A stretch of 64,000 bases of DNA from an uncultured Gemmata sp. Lineage in GTDB: Bacteria; Planctomycetota; Planctomycetia; Gemmatales; Gemmataceae. The stretch lies in contig CALDUT010000019.1 of the NCBI GenBank assembly GCA_937924775.1, positions 62,001 through 126,000 of the forward strand, in the 5' to 3' direction. The notes beneath the pieces were generated by a model, which saw nothing but the letters and a program-made list of their open reading frames with translations, was not told where the DNA came from and did not search any database. Both the position numbers and the translations under genes were made by a program. Positions 36,433 to 45,224 of the stretch are shown piece after piece; within the stretch, counting starts at the first letter, position 1, and the number at the start of each line of letters is the position of its first letter.

Positions 36433-37842
36433 ATGTTCGATCGTGGTAATCTCTCCCGCCGCGGGTTTATGACCCGCTCGGTCGCCGCCTTGACCGCCGC
36501 TGGCCTGCCCGCCTGGCATGCCAAAGAGTATTTCGGTGCTGCCGTTTGCGCCCAGGACACCAAACCGGGGGCCAATGGCAAGATCCACATCGGCGTGATT
36601 GGAGTGGGGCCGAATCCCCGTCGCTCGAACGCCCTTTATAACGAAGCCCGCCGCTACAAAGACAAAGTCCATTTCACCGCGGTGTGCGATGTCGATGGCC
36701 GCCACCTCGATTATGCTGTGGCTCAGTACAAGAAAGACGGCTATGACGTCAAGGGCTACAAGGATTTCCGCGATCTGGTGAATAGCAAAGATGTTGATGT
36801 CGTGATTGTATCGACGCCGGACCACTGGCACGCGATCATTTCCATCGCGGCGATGCGTGCCGGTAAGGACGTGTACTGTGAAAAACCGCTGACGCTGACC
36901 GTCGAAGAAGCCTTGGCGATGAAGGCCGTGGCCGCGGAGACCAAACGCGTTCTGCAAACCGGTAGCCAACAACGGACCGAAATGGGCGGGAAGTTCCGCC
37001 TCGCCACGGAGTTGGTGCGCGCGGGCCGATTGGGCAAGATCGAAAAGATCGAATGCCGCATTGGTGCCAATCCCACCAGCGGACCGATCAAAGCCGTGGA
37101 TCCCCCCAAGGAACTCGATTGGGACATGTGGTTGGGGCCCGCGCCCAAAGTGCCGTTCCGGTTGGAAGGCAACAAGACGAACTGCCACTATGAATTCCGC
37201 TGGTGGTACGATTACAGCGGCGGCAAAATGACCGACTGGGGCGCCCACCACATCGACATCGCCCAATGGATGCTCGACATGGACGGCAGTGGTCCGACCA
37301 CGGTACAAGTCCTCAGTTCTACAAAACCCTACGACAAAGGCGATGGCTACGACACGCACCCCACCTTCAAAGTGTTACATACCTACGCCAACGGTGTGAA
37401 GGTCGAAGTCAGCCATGGCGACGGTACCACCGTCAAAGGCTTGGTCGATACCAATGGCAACCCGCGTAAAGGCGACCTGAGCGGCGGGGAAAACGGCGTC
37501 TTGGTCATCGGTGACAAAGGCACGCTCTTTGTCAGCCGCGGACTGCTGTTGGCCAGCGACCCGGCCATCTTCGCGGAATTGAAAGACAAGCCCAAACTGT
37601 ATCCGTCGGTACCCACCAATCACATGGGCAACTTCCTCGATTGCGTCAAGAGCCGGGAAACCCCGATCTGCGGTGTCGATGTCGGGGCCGGTTCGGTGAT
37701 CGTGTGCCATCTGGGCACGATCGCTCTGCGGTTGGATGCCACCAAACCGCTGACCTGGGACCCGAAGAAGTACACTTTCACTGATCCGGCGGCCAATAAG
37801 ATGCTGGCCCGCGAACGCCGCGGCGGCTGGAAGATCAGCTAA
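36433..37842 (+). CDS. Gfo/Idh/MocA family oxidoreductase, Tat-exported
   Basis: A 469-residue paralogue of the gene at 6514. A twin-arginine signal (LSRRGFMTRSVAALTAAGL) opens the protein. IHIGVIGVGPNPRRSN is the nucleotide-binding region, STPDHWHAII and YCEKPLTLTVEEA carry the family signature, and YEFRWWYDYSGGKMTDWGAHHID the substrate-domain core. It is predicted to oxidise or reduce a sugar derivative in the periplasm. An intrinsic terminator with TTTCGGTC arms follows the stop at 37852-37890. No sugar-uptake genes adjoin. Confidence 0.88.
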   Translation: MFDRGNLSRRGFMTRSVAALTAAGLPAWHAKEYFGAAVCAQDTKPGANGKIHIGVIGVGPNPRRSNALYNEARRYKDKVHFTAVCDVDGRHLDYAVAQYKKDGYDVKGYKDFRDLVNSKDVDVVIVSTPDHWHAIISIAAMRAGKDVYCEKPLTLTVEEALAMKAVAAETKRVLQTGSQQRTEMGGKFRLATELVRAGRLGKIEKIECRIGANPTSGPIKAVDPPKELDWDMWLGPAPKVPFRLEGNKTNCHYEFRWWYDYSGGKMTDWGAHHIDIAQWMLDMDGSGPTTVQVLSSTKPYDKGDGYDTHPTFKVLHTYANGVKVEVSHGDGTTVKGLVDTNGNPRKGDLSGGENGVLVIGDKGTLFVSRGLLLASDPAIFAELKDKPKLYPSVPTNHMGNFLDCVKSRETPICGVDVGAGSVIVCHLGTIALRLDATKPLTWDPKKYTFTDPAANKMLARERRGGWKIS

Positions 37843-37851
37843 CCGGTCTTT

Positions 37852-37890
37852 TTTCGGTCCCGGTCGACCTCGTGTGGACCGCGACCGAAA
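37852..37890 (+). terminator. Hairpin terminator after the Gfo/Idh/MocA gene
   Basis: TTTCGGTC (37852-37859) pairs with GACCGAAA (37883-37890), with additional GGTC/GGACC pairing inside. It starts ten bases after the stop codon and is followed by TTCTGATTATA; the T-tract is weak, so it may be a bidirectional or rho-assisted terminator. Confidence 0.5.
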
Positions 37891-37939
37891 TTCTGATTAT
37901 ACCTTAACTTCCGGTGCTGTATCCCCAACTAACGAATTG

Positions 37940-38055
37940 TTCCAGGAAAGCTCGTTAAGGGCACATTGCTGAATTCACCGAACCGTTCGGGGAATGGGCC
38001 ACCGAAAGGCTTTTCAGACCCGCACTTCCAAACAATGAGGAAGTGCGGTTTTTTT
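37940..38055 (+). ncRNA. Candidate small RNA ending in a strong orphan intrinsic terminator
   Basis: A textbook rho-independent terminator occurs at 38020-38055: a 10-bp perfect stem CCGCACTTCC/GGAAGTGCGG, nine-base loop, then seven Ts. It is not the end of the upstream gene, which has its own hairpin 130 bases earlier, and no coding sequence precedes it. The 80 bases before it contain short self-complementary elements (CCGAACCGTTCGG near 37979; CCACCGAAAGG). A small non-coding RNA or a leader remnant is the simplest explanation. No known RNA family was recognised and the 5' end is a guess. Confidence 0.4.
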
Positions 38056-38157
38056 GTACAACTCGGCGGCCACCCGCAGGGTTTTGATGCGGTCTTCATG
38101 CCACGGGTTTTCCAACTGCGGCAGGCAATCCTGAGAGTGGAAGTTTTCCAAGAGGGC
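38014..38157 (-). pseudogene. Short minus-strand remnant A
   Basis: An open stretch of 47 codons without a start, ending RVAAELYKKTALPHCLEVRV before TGA. Composition is protein-like, but an in-frame stop precedes it at 38158-38160. It overlaps the plus-strand terminator. It may be a remnant of a decayed gene or chance; low confidence. Confidence 0.2.
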
Positions 38158-38234
38158 CTACCGGAGCAGCATGGCCCGGGCTTTGTGAACCCATTCCTAC
38201 CCCCTTTTCCGCCACACTAATAGTAGAGCGTACT

Positions 38235-38399
38235 TTACTTTACGGTGATCGCGGGCAAGCCGGCATTGCGGCGAACAGGCCCGGTGACACAATTTTCCGT
38301 AACGGCATTCGATACGAAGTTCAACAGGTACCACCGGTCCGCCGCAGCGATGAGCATGATAGGGTTGACCGGCGTCGAGGCCGGGACTGCGGCCCGCAT
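38235..38399 (-). pseudogene. Short minus-strand remnant B (possible cytochrome c-like C-terminus)
   Basis: A 54-residue frame from ATG 38399 reads RAAVPASTPVNPIMLIAAAD then RWYLLNFVSNAV and ends LPAITVK. The DRW-LxNFV stretch recalls the C-terminal helix of class I cytochromes c, but no CxxCH haem motif lies upstream in any frame I could follow. It is probably the tail of a decayed gene. Low confidence. Confidence 0.25.
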
Positions 38400-38450
38400 T
38401 TTGGCCACCGCGATTGTGTTGAGGAATATCTCCTCAAGCGATCGATCGCT

Positions 38451-38708
38451 CTAACACACTGTGCGAATCTTTAAGTATCCATTCACAAAGAGCTTAAGGC
38501 CGACGATGATGCGGTCGAGGAACTCCTTGGCCTGCCACTGGGGGCCGCTGATCGCCGTGCCCCACCAAGTGACCCCCAACGTCACCCCGGACGTAGTCGC
38601 GGCCACCAAGACGGTCACGAGGATGCGTTGGGTATATTCCGCCGCAACTTGAAACTTCGTTCGCGTCGAAGTCCAATCCCAGCAAGAACATCGGGCATTC
38701 CTCGACAC
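38451..38708 (-). CDS. Small membrane protein or remnant, 85 residues
   Basis: From ATG 38708 the frame contains one clear hydrophobic segment (ILVTVLVAATTSGVTLGVTW, about residues 29-48) followed by a polar tail ending KIRTVC. The overlapping frame at 38494-38736 starts FCSRCVEECPMFLLGLDFD, which also looks protein-like, so a frameshifted gene is possible. No family is recognised. Together with the two fragments downstream it makes 38.0-38.7 kb look like decayed minus-strand sequence. Confidence 0.3.
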   Translation of the reverse strand: MSRNARCSCWDWTSTRTKFQVAAEYTQRILVTVLVAATTSGVTLGVTWWGTAISGPQWQAKEFLDRIIVGLKLFVNGYLKIRTVC

Positions 38709-38823
38709 ACCGCGAGCAGAAAGGGGTCAAGCCCACCCCGAGGCGGACGCGATCGCGGCCTGGGCGGGAATACCGCGACCACCGCTCTCATTTTCTTTTC
38801 ATCGACACTTCACTTCCAACGAC

Positions 38824-39870
38824 CTATTCCGTTAAGCCAAAGTCCCGGGGCAACCGCCGCCACGCACTATGAATGTGATTCGCCGGGTTTTTGGCACTAT
38901 CGGCCTGCACATTGAGGAATTCCACCACAAACTGTGGGCCTTGAATGCGATAAGTGTAGGCCTCACCAGGATTTGCGCTACCGCTGTAGGCAAAATACAA
39001 CTTCTCTCGCGGGGTGGACTGCACCAATTTCATTTCGTAGGTGGCCAGGTCTTCAGGCATACGCGCGGTATATGCCTCTAGCAACTGGTTGAGCGTGGTT
39101 TGTTGCTCCGCGGTGAGCCGATCGACAGTCAGACCCACTGGCGCCCCGACATCGGCGGTCGGTTGGCCCTCCCTGATCTCTGGGAAATGCTTGGCTTGCT
39201 TGGCTATGCGGTCTTGCTCTGGGGTGAAGGATCGGATCAGTGTCCGGGCATGGTTCTCAATTTCTGGAAGCGTGCGATGTCCTTTCCTGTCCCCCACCTT
39301 GATCTCTGCGGGATTGGCGGCCAACAACAGTGGCGAACCGGCGATCACTTCGCCTTTGTCGAGCGTATAGTTCACCGACAGATGGTGCCCTTCAAACCGC
39401 CACCCCCATTTCCCGGTATTACTCGGTTCGCCAAAGATACTCACGAAATACCAGCCATCGTTACGAACCATCGCCCCGTGGGGGCCTTCGAGTTCCCGCA
39501 AGAGCTTTTCCAGCCCAATAATGGTGACGGCTTGTTCATATCCGCGAGCGGAGAGGCCGGAGCGCAACAGGGCCATCGCCGCTTGTTTCTGCTCAGCAGT
39601 CATCTCTTCGAGTCGAACCCCCTTGCGGGTGAAATTCTTGTTTTTGTCCTGTTGCGGGGTGAAAAACCACTTGAGGCGGTGAGGATCGTCAAAAGCGAAC
39701 ATGGCTTTTTTCTTCAACTCCGGTGTCAACGCGGCCAGAAAGGCCTCGGCAGCAGCCTTCATCCGTCCCCCGGTCGTTTCCGGAGCAGAACGACCCACCA
39801 TCGCCACACTTCCAACACCAAAAAGCGTGAAAACGAACGCCGACGTACGGAACCAGCGAATCCGCAGCAT
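38824..39870 (-). CDS. DUF3500 family secreted protein
   Basis: A 348-residue protein with an N-terminal signal (FRTSAFVFTLFGVGSVAMVG). The DUF3500 hallmark FGEPSNTGKWGWRFEGHHLSVN lies near residues 148-169. Other conserved stretches are FDDPHRLKWFFTP and LYFAYSGSANPGEAYTYRIQGP near the C-terminus. The biochemical role of the family is unknown. The ATG at 39870 is preceded by GAGGAG at 39875-39880 (on the minus strand), a good ribosome-binding site. It stands alone. Confidence 0.82.
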   Translation of the reverse strand: MLRIRWFRTSAFVFTLFGVGSVAMVGRSAPETTGGRMKAAAEAFLAALTPELKKKAMFAFDDPHRLKWFFTPQQDKNKNFTRKGVRLEEMTAEQKQAAMALLRSGLSARGYEQAVTIIGLEKLLRELEGPHGAMVRNDGWYFVSIFGEPSNTGKWGWRFEGHHLSVNYTLDKGEVIAGSPLLLAANPAEIKVGDRKGHRTLPEIENHARTLIRSFTPEQDRIAKQAKHFPEIREGQPTADVGAPVGLTVDRLTAEQQTTLNQLLEAYTARMPEDLATYEMKLVQSTPREKLYFAYSGSANPGEAYTYRIQGPQFVVEFLNVQADSAKNPANHIHSAWRRLPRDFGLTE

Positions 39871-40484
39871 ATCGAAATCTCCTCAGTTCTGATGCCGACA
39901 AGTTGCGAGCATACGCCATTAACACCCCCCTGGGAAGCGTGAAACACTCCGGCCAACCGAATAATGAGAATTGCGGACCCATAGGATCGCCGCGATGAGA
40001 GCCATCGCGAACCCATACAGCTCCGGATTGTCTCAGAAGCAAGGAACGATTGTAAACAAAGCCGCAGGGTTACCGGTTCGGGCCGCGGCCCCTGACAGAC
40101 CCATTCCGATAGAAGGAATGATTGCGGGCAAAACCGTACATTGTACGGCCGATCCGACGCGATTCGCACGGCTGAAGTGGATGGTGCCAACAGCGGTGCT
40201 GATGCGTTACCGAAACGGATACCGATACTACGGGATGTGAGCGGCTGGGGCGAATGTTACAATCTCCCACAGCTGGTATACAATTTCGCTCTAGAACAAG
40301 TGTCACAGTATACTGCCCACCAAACAGTTATCAATATTCCCAGCACGATACACCATGCCACACGGCGTTCGCGATTACCCGATGCGATCGACTAAGCGGA
40401 TACAACCGTAGGCGGATGACAGAGCGAAGATTTGGCACGATGCCTCTTGAACCCTGCAGCGGAAACCGCCAAAATAGAAGTGTT
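39871..40484 (+). other. Gene-poor region before tRNA-Lys
   Basis: About 610 bases with no gene I can support. Open frames here lack ribosome-binding sites and recognisable sequence. The promoters of the DUF3500 gene (minus) and the tRNA (plus) must lie within it. Confidence 0.4.
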
Positions 40485-40557
<73 letters not shown>

Positions 40558-40574
40558 CTGATGCTCACCGCCGC

Positions 40575-40602
40575 AACCTGGCGCAATCCGTGCCAGGTTT
40601 TT
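40575..40602 (+). terminator. Intrinsic terminator after tRNA-Lys
   Basis: AACCTGGC (40575-40582) and GCCAGGTT (40592-40599) form an 8-bp stem with a nine-base loop; Ts at 40598-40602 and a further T-rich stretch follow. It starts 18 bases after the tRNA. Confidence 0.8.
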
Positions 40603-40829
40603 GTATTTTCAGCACTTGCGACAGATGCTCTGACGTTCCGGCAACCATTTCGTGAGTGCCTCGCCGCGCCAAGCGACGCAAAATTCAATTCCTTTCCTTC
40701 TCCTGAAACTCCCCAAAACCATCGACGACTTGGACGATCGGGGCAAACGGGCGTGGGATCCAATTCCTCTTCCCCCACGGGTGATTATCGCATTAGACTG
40801 ACCCCATTCGTGGGAAGGGAGGTCCTGTC

Positions 40830-42662
40830 ATGTGTGGAATCGTTGGTTTTACTGGGCGCCGGGAAGCGTCGCCGATTCTCTTGGAAGGGCTGGCGCGGCT
40901 GGAATACCGCGGCTACGACAGTGCGGGACTGGTCACCAGTACCGGTCAGCAACTGCATTTACGCAAAAAAGCCGGCCGGTTGGCCGAATTGCGGAAGTTG
41001 GTCGCGGCTCATCCGGCCCCGGGCTGCCATGGGATCAGCCACACCCGTTGGGCCACCCACGGCAGGGCCACCGATCGGAACGCCCATCCACATGTGAGCT
41101 ATGATCAGCAGATCGCCGTGGTCCATAATGGGGTGATCGAAAACTACGCAACCCTCAAACAGCAACTCCTGGCCGATGGCGTGACCTTCCGATCCGATAC
41201 CGACACCGAAGTGTTGTGTCACCTGATCGCCCGGTTCTATCAGGGGGATTTACTCGCCGCGGTGGGGGCCGCGTTGGCGTTAGTCAAAGGGACCTACGGT
41301 TTGGCGGTGATGGCCCGCGACGAACCCGGTGTCATTGTCGGGGCCCGTTTGGGAAGTCCGCTGGTGATTGGGATTGGTCCCGATGGACATTATTTGGCGT
41401 CTGATGCCGGGGCTCTCGCCGGTTTCGCCGACAAGGTGGTGTATCTCCACGACCGCCAATTGTGTCAACTCGATGAATCCGGCTATGTCATTCGCAACCC
41501 CGATTGCGACACGATTGATGTCCCTGCCTACGACATTGCCGCTTTTCTCGGTGATGGCGAGCGTGACCGCGGCGACTTCCCGCACTATATGCTCAAAGAG
41601 ATTTACGAACAACCCGAGGCGTTGGCGAATGCCATGCGGGGTCGCCTTGACACGGCCGACAGTACCGCTCATTTTGGCGGCCTGAATCTCAGCGCCCAGC
41701 AACTGCGGCAGGTCGATCGCGTCATCATGACGGCCTGTGGCACCAGCTATCATGCTGCCTTGGTAGGCGAGTATTTGTTTGAGGAATTCGCCCGGCTGCC
41801 GGTGGAAGTGGAATATGCCAGCGAATTCCGCTACCGCAATCCGCCGATCGATCGCCACACCGTGATTTTAGCCATCACCCAAAGCGGGGAGACCGCCGAC
41901 ACGCTCGCCGCGCTGCGGGAAAGCAAACGGATGGGCCATACAACTCTAGCCATTTGTAACGTGGTCGGCAGTTCCATTGCCCGGGAAGCCGATGGGGGCG
42001 TGTATCTGCATGCCGGCCCAGAAATCGGCGTCGCGAGTACCAAGGCGTTCACTTCCCAGGTCTGCACGTTGGCGATGCTGGCATTGTACTTTGGCCGCAT
42101 GCGGCATCTTTCCAGCCTTCAGGGTCAGCGGATGATCCAGGATCTGCAGGCGCTGCCTAACATGGTTCGCCGAACGCTCGAATGTCACGACCTTGTCAAG
42201 GAAGTGGCCGTGAAGTACGCCGAAGCCAAAAACGTGTTGTATCTCGGTCGTCAGTACCTCTATCCGGTCGCTCTCGAAGGCGCTTTGAAGCTCAAAGAGA
42301 TCAGCTACATCCATGCCGAAGGCTACCCCGCGGCGGAGATGAAACACGGGCCGATCGCTTTGGTCGATGCCCAGACACCCAGTGTATTCCTGGTGCCGCG
42401 TGGGAGTGTCTTCGACAAGGTGATGAGCAACATGCAAGAAATCAAAGCCCGGGGCGGGCCCATCATTGCCATTGCCAGCGCGGGCGACGCGGACGTGGCC
42501 GCGGTGGCTGATGACGTCATTCCGGTTCCCGATGTGCCCGAATATCTCCAGCCCATCATCACCGCGATCCCGTTACAATTGTTGGCTTACGAAATCGCCT
42601 TGTTGTGCGGTTGCGATGTGGATAAACCGCGCAATCTGGCTAAAAGTGTCACCGTGGAGTGA
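40830..42662 (+). CDS. glmS: Glutamine-fructose-6-phosphate aminotransferase GlmS
   Basis: GlmS makes glucosamine-6-phosphate from fructose-6-phosphate and glutamine, the entry to UDP-GlcNAc for peptidoglycan/LPS. The protein is 610 residues. Met-Cys-Gly-Ile at the N-terminus supplies the Ntn-type Cys nucleophile; EYRGYDSAGL, GISHTRWATHGR and HNGVIENY mark the glutaminase domain (1-240). Two SIS domains follow (CGTSYHAALVGEY; ITQSGETADTLAAL; GRQYLYPVALEGALKLKEI), ending in the conserved KSVTVE. AAGGGAGG lies seven bases upstream of ATG 40830. No glmS ribozyme was seen in the 270-base leader. Confidence 0.97.
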   Translation: MCGIVGFTGRREASPILLEGLARLEYRGYDSAGLVTSTGQQLHLRKKAGRLAELRKLVAAHPAPGCHGISHTRWATHGRATDRNAHPHVSYDQQIAVVHNGVIENYATLKQQLLADGVTFRSDTDTEVLCHLIARFYQGDLLAAVGAALALVKGTYGLAVMARDEPGVIVGARLGSPLVIGIGPDGHYLASDAGALAGFADKVVYLHDRQLCQLDESGYVIRNPDCDTIDVPAYDIAAFLGDGERDRGDFPHYMLKEIYEQPEALANAMRGRLDTADSTAHFGGLNLSAQQLRQVDRVIMTACGTSYHAALVGEYLFEEFARLPVEVEYASEFRYRNPPIDRHTVILAITQSGETADTLAALRESKRMGHTTLAICNVVGSSIAREADGGVYLHAGPEIGVASTKAFTSQVCTLAMLALYFGRMRHLSSLQGQRMIQDLQALPNMVRRTLECHDLVKEVAVKYAEAKNVLYLGRQYLYPVALEGALKLKEISYIHAEGYPAAEMKHGPIALVDAQTPSVFLVPRGSVFDKVMSNMQEIKARGGPIIAIASAGDADVAAVADDVIPVPDVPEYLQPIITAIPLQLLAYEIALLCGCDVDKPRNLAKSVTVE

Positions 42663-42677
42663 ATGCCAAGCAGAGCG

Positions 42678-44759
42678 TCAGGATAAATTGACCGTCGCGG
42701 CTCCGGCCGCGGTGCGGTATGCGGCTTCGAGATGCCGCACATAGCGGGGGCCATCCGTCAGCGGCGATGTCCGAAGCAACTCGCGGAGGGTGGCTCCCAA
42801 TTCCGCAAGGGCTTCCCGCTGTTGGGCCCATCTGACCGCCAATTGCACATATTGGGCCGGCGAATCCGCGATGAATTCCGGCAGCCCCACCGCCTGGAGA
42901 ATACTCACGCCGCGTCGGCCCCGGGCATCGCCGCCGGCCAGGGTTAGAACCGGTACACCCATCCACAGCGCATCGCCGGTGGTTGCCCCCCCGTTGTAGG
43001 GAAACGGATCCAGAGCCAGATCGATCGCCGGATAGGCCGCCAGATAATCCCGCCACGGGAGGCGATAGACCACCTCCAAGCGCTCAGCCGCAATGCCTCG
43101 CTGCGTGAATTGTGCGGCGAGTCTTTGGGCTCCTTGCACCGATTGCCCCGCGAGCAGCACGAGGCGCGATTTCGGCACCGCGTGCAGGATCGCCGCCCAG
43201 CAATCGAAACACGGTGGGGATAACTTCGCCGGGTGATTCAGGCACCCCCATGTGAACGTCCGACGGTTCGCGGAAGCCGGCTTCGGCACAGGTGGAGCCT
43301 CCACGGGGGGTTGATACACCCAGCTCACCTCAGGTAAACGCAGAAGCTTCTCCACATACAAGGTTTCACTGCCCGGCGGATCGGTCGTAGCGTCGGTGAC
43401 ACGGTAATCGATAGCGCGAATCCCGGTGGTCGCGGGATAACCTCCCAGCGTCAGTTGCCGTAGTGCAGGCCGGCGAGCAAACGTCAACAGCCGATTCCCC
43501 GGCGTATGCCCGTGGAGATCGACCAACAGATCGATGCCGTCGGCCCGAATCACCTGAGCGAGTTGTTCATCGCTCAAATGGGTCGTGATGCGCCACATAT
43601 CCGCGCGGTGGCGTAGGGCCTCGATGGCCTCGGTTCTTCGTAACCCATTCGCATAAACCGTCACATGGAATTGGCTCCGATCGTGGTGAATAAGCAACTC
43701 GTGCAGGAAGGCCACGGCCGCCCGCGAGCAGAATTCCCCTACCACATAGCCGATCCGAAGTCGTCCCGAGGCTCCGATCGGTCGGTCATCCTCGCCCCAT
43801 GCAGGTGGCTGCAGCGGATCGGCATACTGCCGCCCCCAATGAATATGATGATCGCGGAGTTGTTCCGGCGAAAGGTCGGTAGTGAACAATTCCATGGTGA
43901 GCAAAGCCGAGGCTGTCTGCGGCTGTGGCGCGAGGTTCCACGCGCTGCGGAGGGCGGCCATCGCCGCCGGGACGCAACCTTGCTCGCTGTAATGCAGGCC
44001 CAAGTTGGAATGAGCTTCGGCGAAATCCGGACGCTGACGCAAGGCTTCGCGATAGGCTTGTTCCGCGGCGTCGGCCTGCCCGGTGCTGTCAAGGACAATA
44101 CCGCGGGCGTTGTGGGCTTCGGGATAATCGGGTTGGAGCGCGAGGGCTTGGTCGAAGCAGCTTAAGGCTTCATCCCACTGTCCGGCCGCGGCCCGGTACA
44201 AGCCAAGGTTGTAGTGAGCCTGGGGAGAATCGGGAAATCGTCGTGCAGCTTCCTGGAAGGCGGCGAGAGCTTCCGTGGCTCGACCGCAGCGAGCCAGCGC
44301 ATCTCCCAGCAGCGCAAGGACATCCGGCCAATCGGGGGTGATCGTAGCCGCCCGGGCGAAACATTCCACGGCCCGGGCCCAATCGCCCTTGTCGCTGGCG
44401 ACCAAACCCAGGTTCACAAGGGCCGCGGGCGTGTGGGGAGCCCGACGCAGCACCTCTTCGTAAGCCGCGGCCGCCTCGAGCCATCGCCCACGACGGCGGT
44501 AAATGTTGCCGAGTTTGAAATGCGCTTCGAGCAGGTCGGGTGCGGCCGTCAGGGCCGTTTGGTACAAGCGTTCGGCTTCGTCCCACTCCCCGCGGCCGCT
44601 GACGATCGCCGCCAAATTCATCAAACTGGCGGAATGATCGGGGAACACGGCCAAAAGCTGCCGGTAGCACTGCTCCGCGGTTGGCAGGTCGCCCGTTTGA
44701 TGGGCAGCGAAACCTTGCCGGAAAAGTTCGTCCGCCGTAGCCACGGCTCCCTCCGACAT
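42678..44759 (-). CDS. TPR protein with OGT/SPINDLY-like glycosyltransferase domain
   Basis: A 693-residue protein. About nine tetratricopeptide repeats span residues 10-290 (for example AHFKLGNIYRRRGRWLEAAAAYEEVL). The C-terminal half is the glycosyltransferase-41 (O-GlcNAc transferase) catalytic region: RIGYVVGEFCSRAAV, GIDLLVDLHGHTPGNRLLTFARRPA, QLTLGGYPATTGI, TFTWGCLNHPAKLSP and ALDPFPYNGGATTGDALWMGVPV, the nucleotide-sugar-binding end. It is predicted to transfer a sugar from UDP-GlcNAc or similar to protein Ser/Thr. It is convergent with glmS, which supplies the UDP-GlcNAc pathway. Confidence 0.88.
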   Translation of the reverse strand: MSEGAVATADELFRQGFAAHQTGDLPTAEQCYRQLLAVFPDHSASLMNLAAIVSGRGEWDEAERLYQTALTAAPDLLEAHFKLGNIYRRRGRWLEAAAAYEEVLRRAPHTPAALVNLGLVASDKGDWARAVECFARAATITPDWPDVLALLGDALARCGRATEALAAFQEAARRFPDSPQAHYNLGLYRAAAGQWDEALSCFDQALALQPDYPEAHNARGIVLDSTGQADAAEQAYREALRQRPDFAEAHSNLGLHYSEQGCVPAAMAALRSAWNLAPQPQTASALLTMELFTTDLSPEQLRDHHIHWGRQYADPLQPPAWGEDDRPIGASGRLRIGYVVGEFCSRAAVAFLHELLIHHDRSQFHVTVYANGLRRTEAIEALRHRADMWRITTHLSDEQLAQVIRADGIDLLVDLHGHTPGNRLLTFARRPALRQLTLGGYPATTGIRAIDYRVTDATTDPPGSETLYVEKLLRLPEVSWVYQPPVEAPPVPKPASANRRTFTWGCLNHPAKLSPPCFDCWAAILHAVPKSRLVLLAGQSVQGAQRLAAQFTQRGIAAERLEVVYRLPWRDYLAAYPAIDLALDPFPYNGGATTGDALWMGVPVLTLAGGDARGRRGVSILQAVGLPEFIADSPAQYVQLAVRWAQQREALAELGATLRELLRTSPLTDGPRYVRHLEAAYRTAAGAATVNLS

Positions 44760-44799
44760 GCTGGGCCGGCGTTACGATCGGGACAACGGTTCGGGGCGG

Positions 44800-45042
44800 T
44801 TACTCGCCTACATAGGGCAGAAGCCCCATGAACCGGGCCCGTTTCACCGCCGTGCTGACCTCCCGTTGGAAGGCTGCGCACAGCCCGCTGCGCTTGCGGC
44901 CAAACAACTTGCCTTGGCTGGTAATGAGCTTTTTCAGATTCGCAACGTCCTTATAATCCACAAACGCGGGACGTGGGCACCCCTCCTTAGTGCAGAACCG
45001 GCAATGCTTCGTCCGGGCGCTGGCCAATTTCTTGCGCTTCAT
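44800..45042 (-). CDS. rpsR: 30S ribosomal protein bS18
   Basis: An 80-residue small-subunit protein. KRKKLASARTKHCRFCTKEGC begins the protein, with FVDYKDVANLKKLITSQGKLFGRKRSG the rRNA-binding core, ending in ARFMGLLPYV. Four cysteines near the N-terminus suggest the zinc-binding C+ form. ATG 45042 is chosen because MKRKK fits bS18; a start four codons upstream is possible. It stands apart from rpsF, ssb and rplI, its usual partners. Confidence 0.95.
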   Translation of the reverse strand: MKRKKLASARTKHCRFCTKEGCPRPAFVDYKDVANLKKLITSQGKLFGRKRSGLCAAFQREVSTAVKRARFMGLLPYVGE

Positions 45043-45224
45043 AAATAGTCTCAAACCCCCAATATCTCGGCAAAAACTCGCACGCTTTTTGAGAAGCTAT
45101 TAGCTTAGTGGTCGCGGCGGTAATGTCAACGGTGCCCGCCGTTGGAGAGAATCGGGAGGCGTGAAGCCAACAAGGGTCGGAACGTGCTAAACTGACAATG
45201 CCCGTCTGTAAGCTTCTGGCGACC

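Noticed and set aside
38245-38454. Plus-strand 69-residue open frame
   Set aside because: No ribosome-binding site or recognisable sequence; the opposite strand looks more protein-like.
39759-40190. Minus-strand 143-residue open frame in the gene-poor region
   Set aside because: Low-complexity Ser/Arg-rich sequence overlapping the start of the DUF3500 gene, without a ribosome-binding site.
40558-40829. glmS ribozyme in the glmS leader
   Set aside because: None of the conserved glmS-ribozyme core was found; the leader holds only the tRNA terminator and a normal ribosome-binding site.
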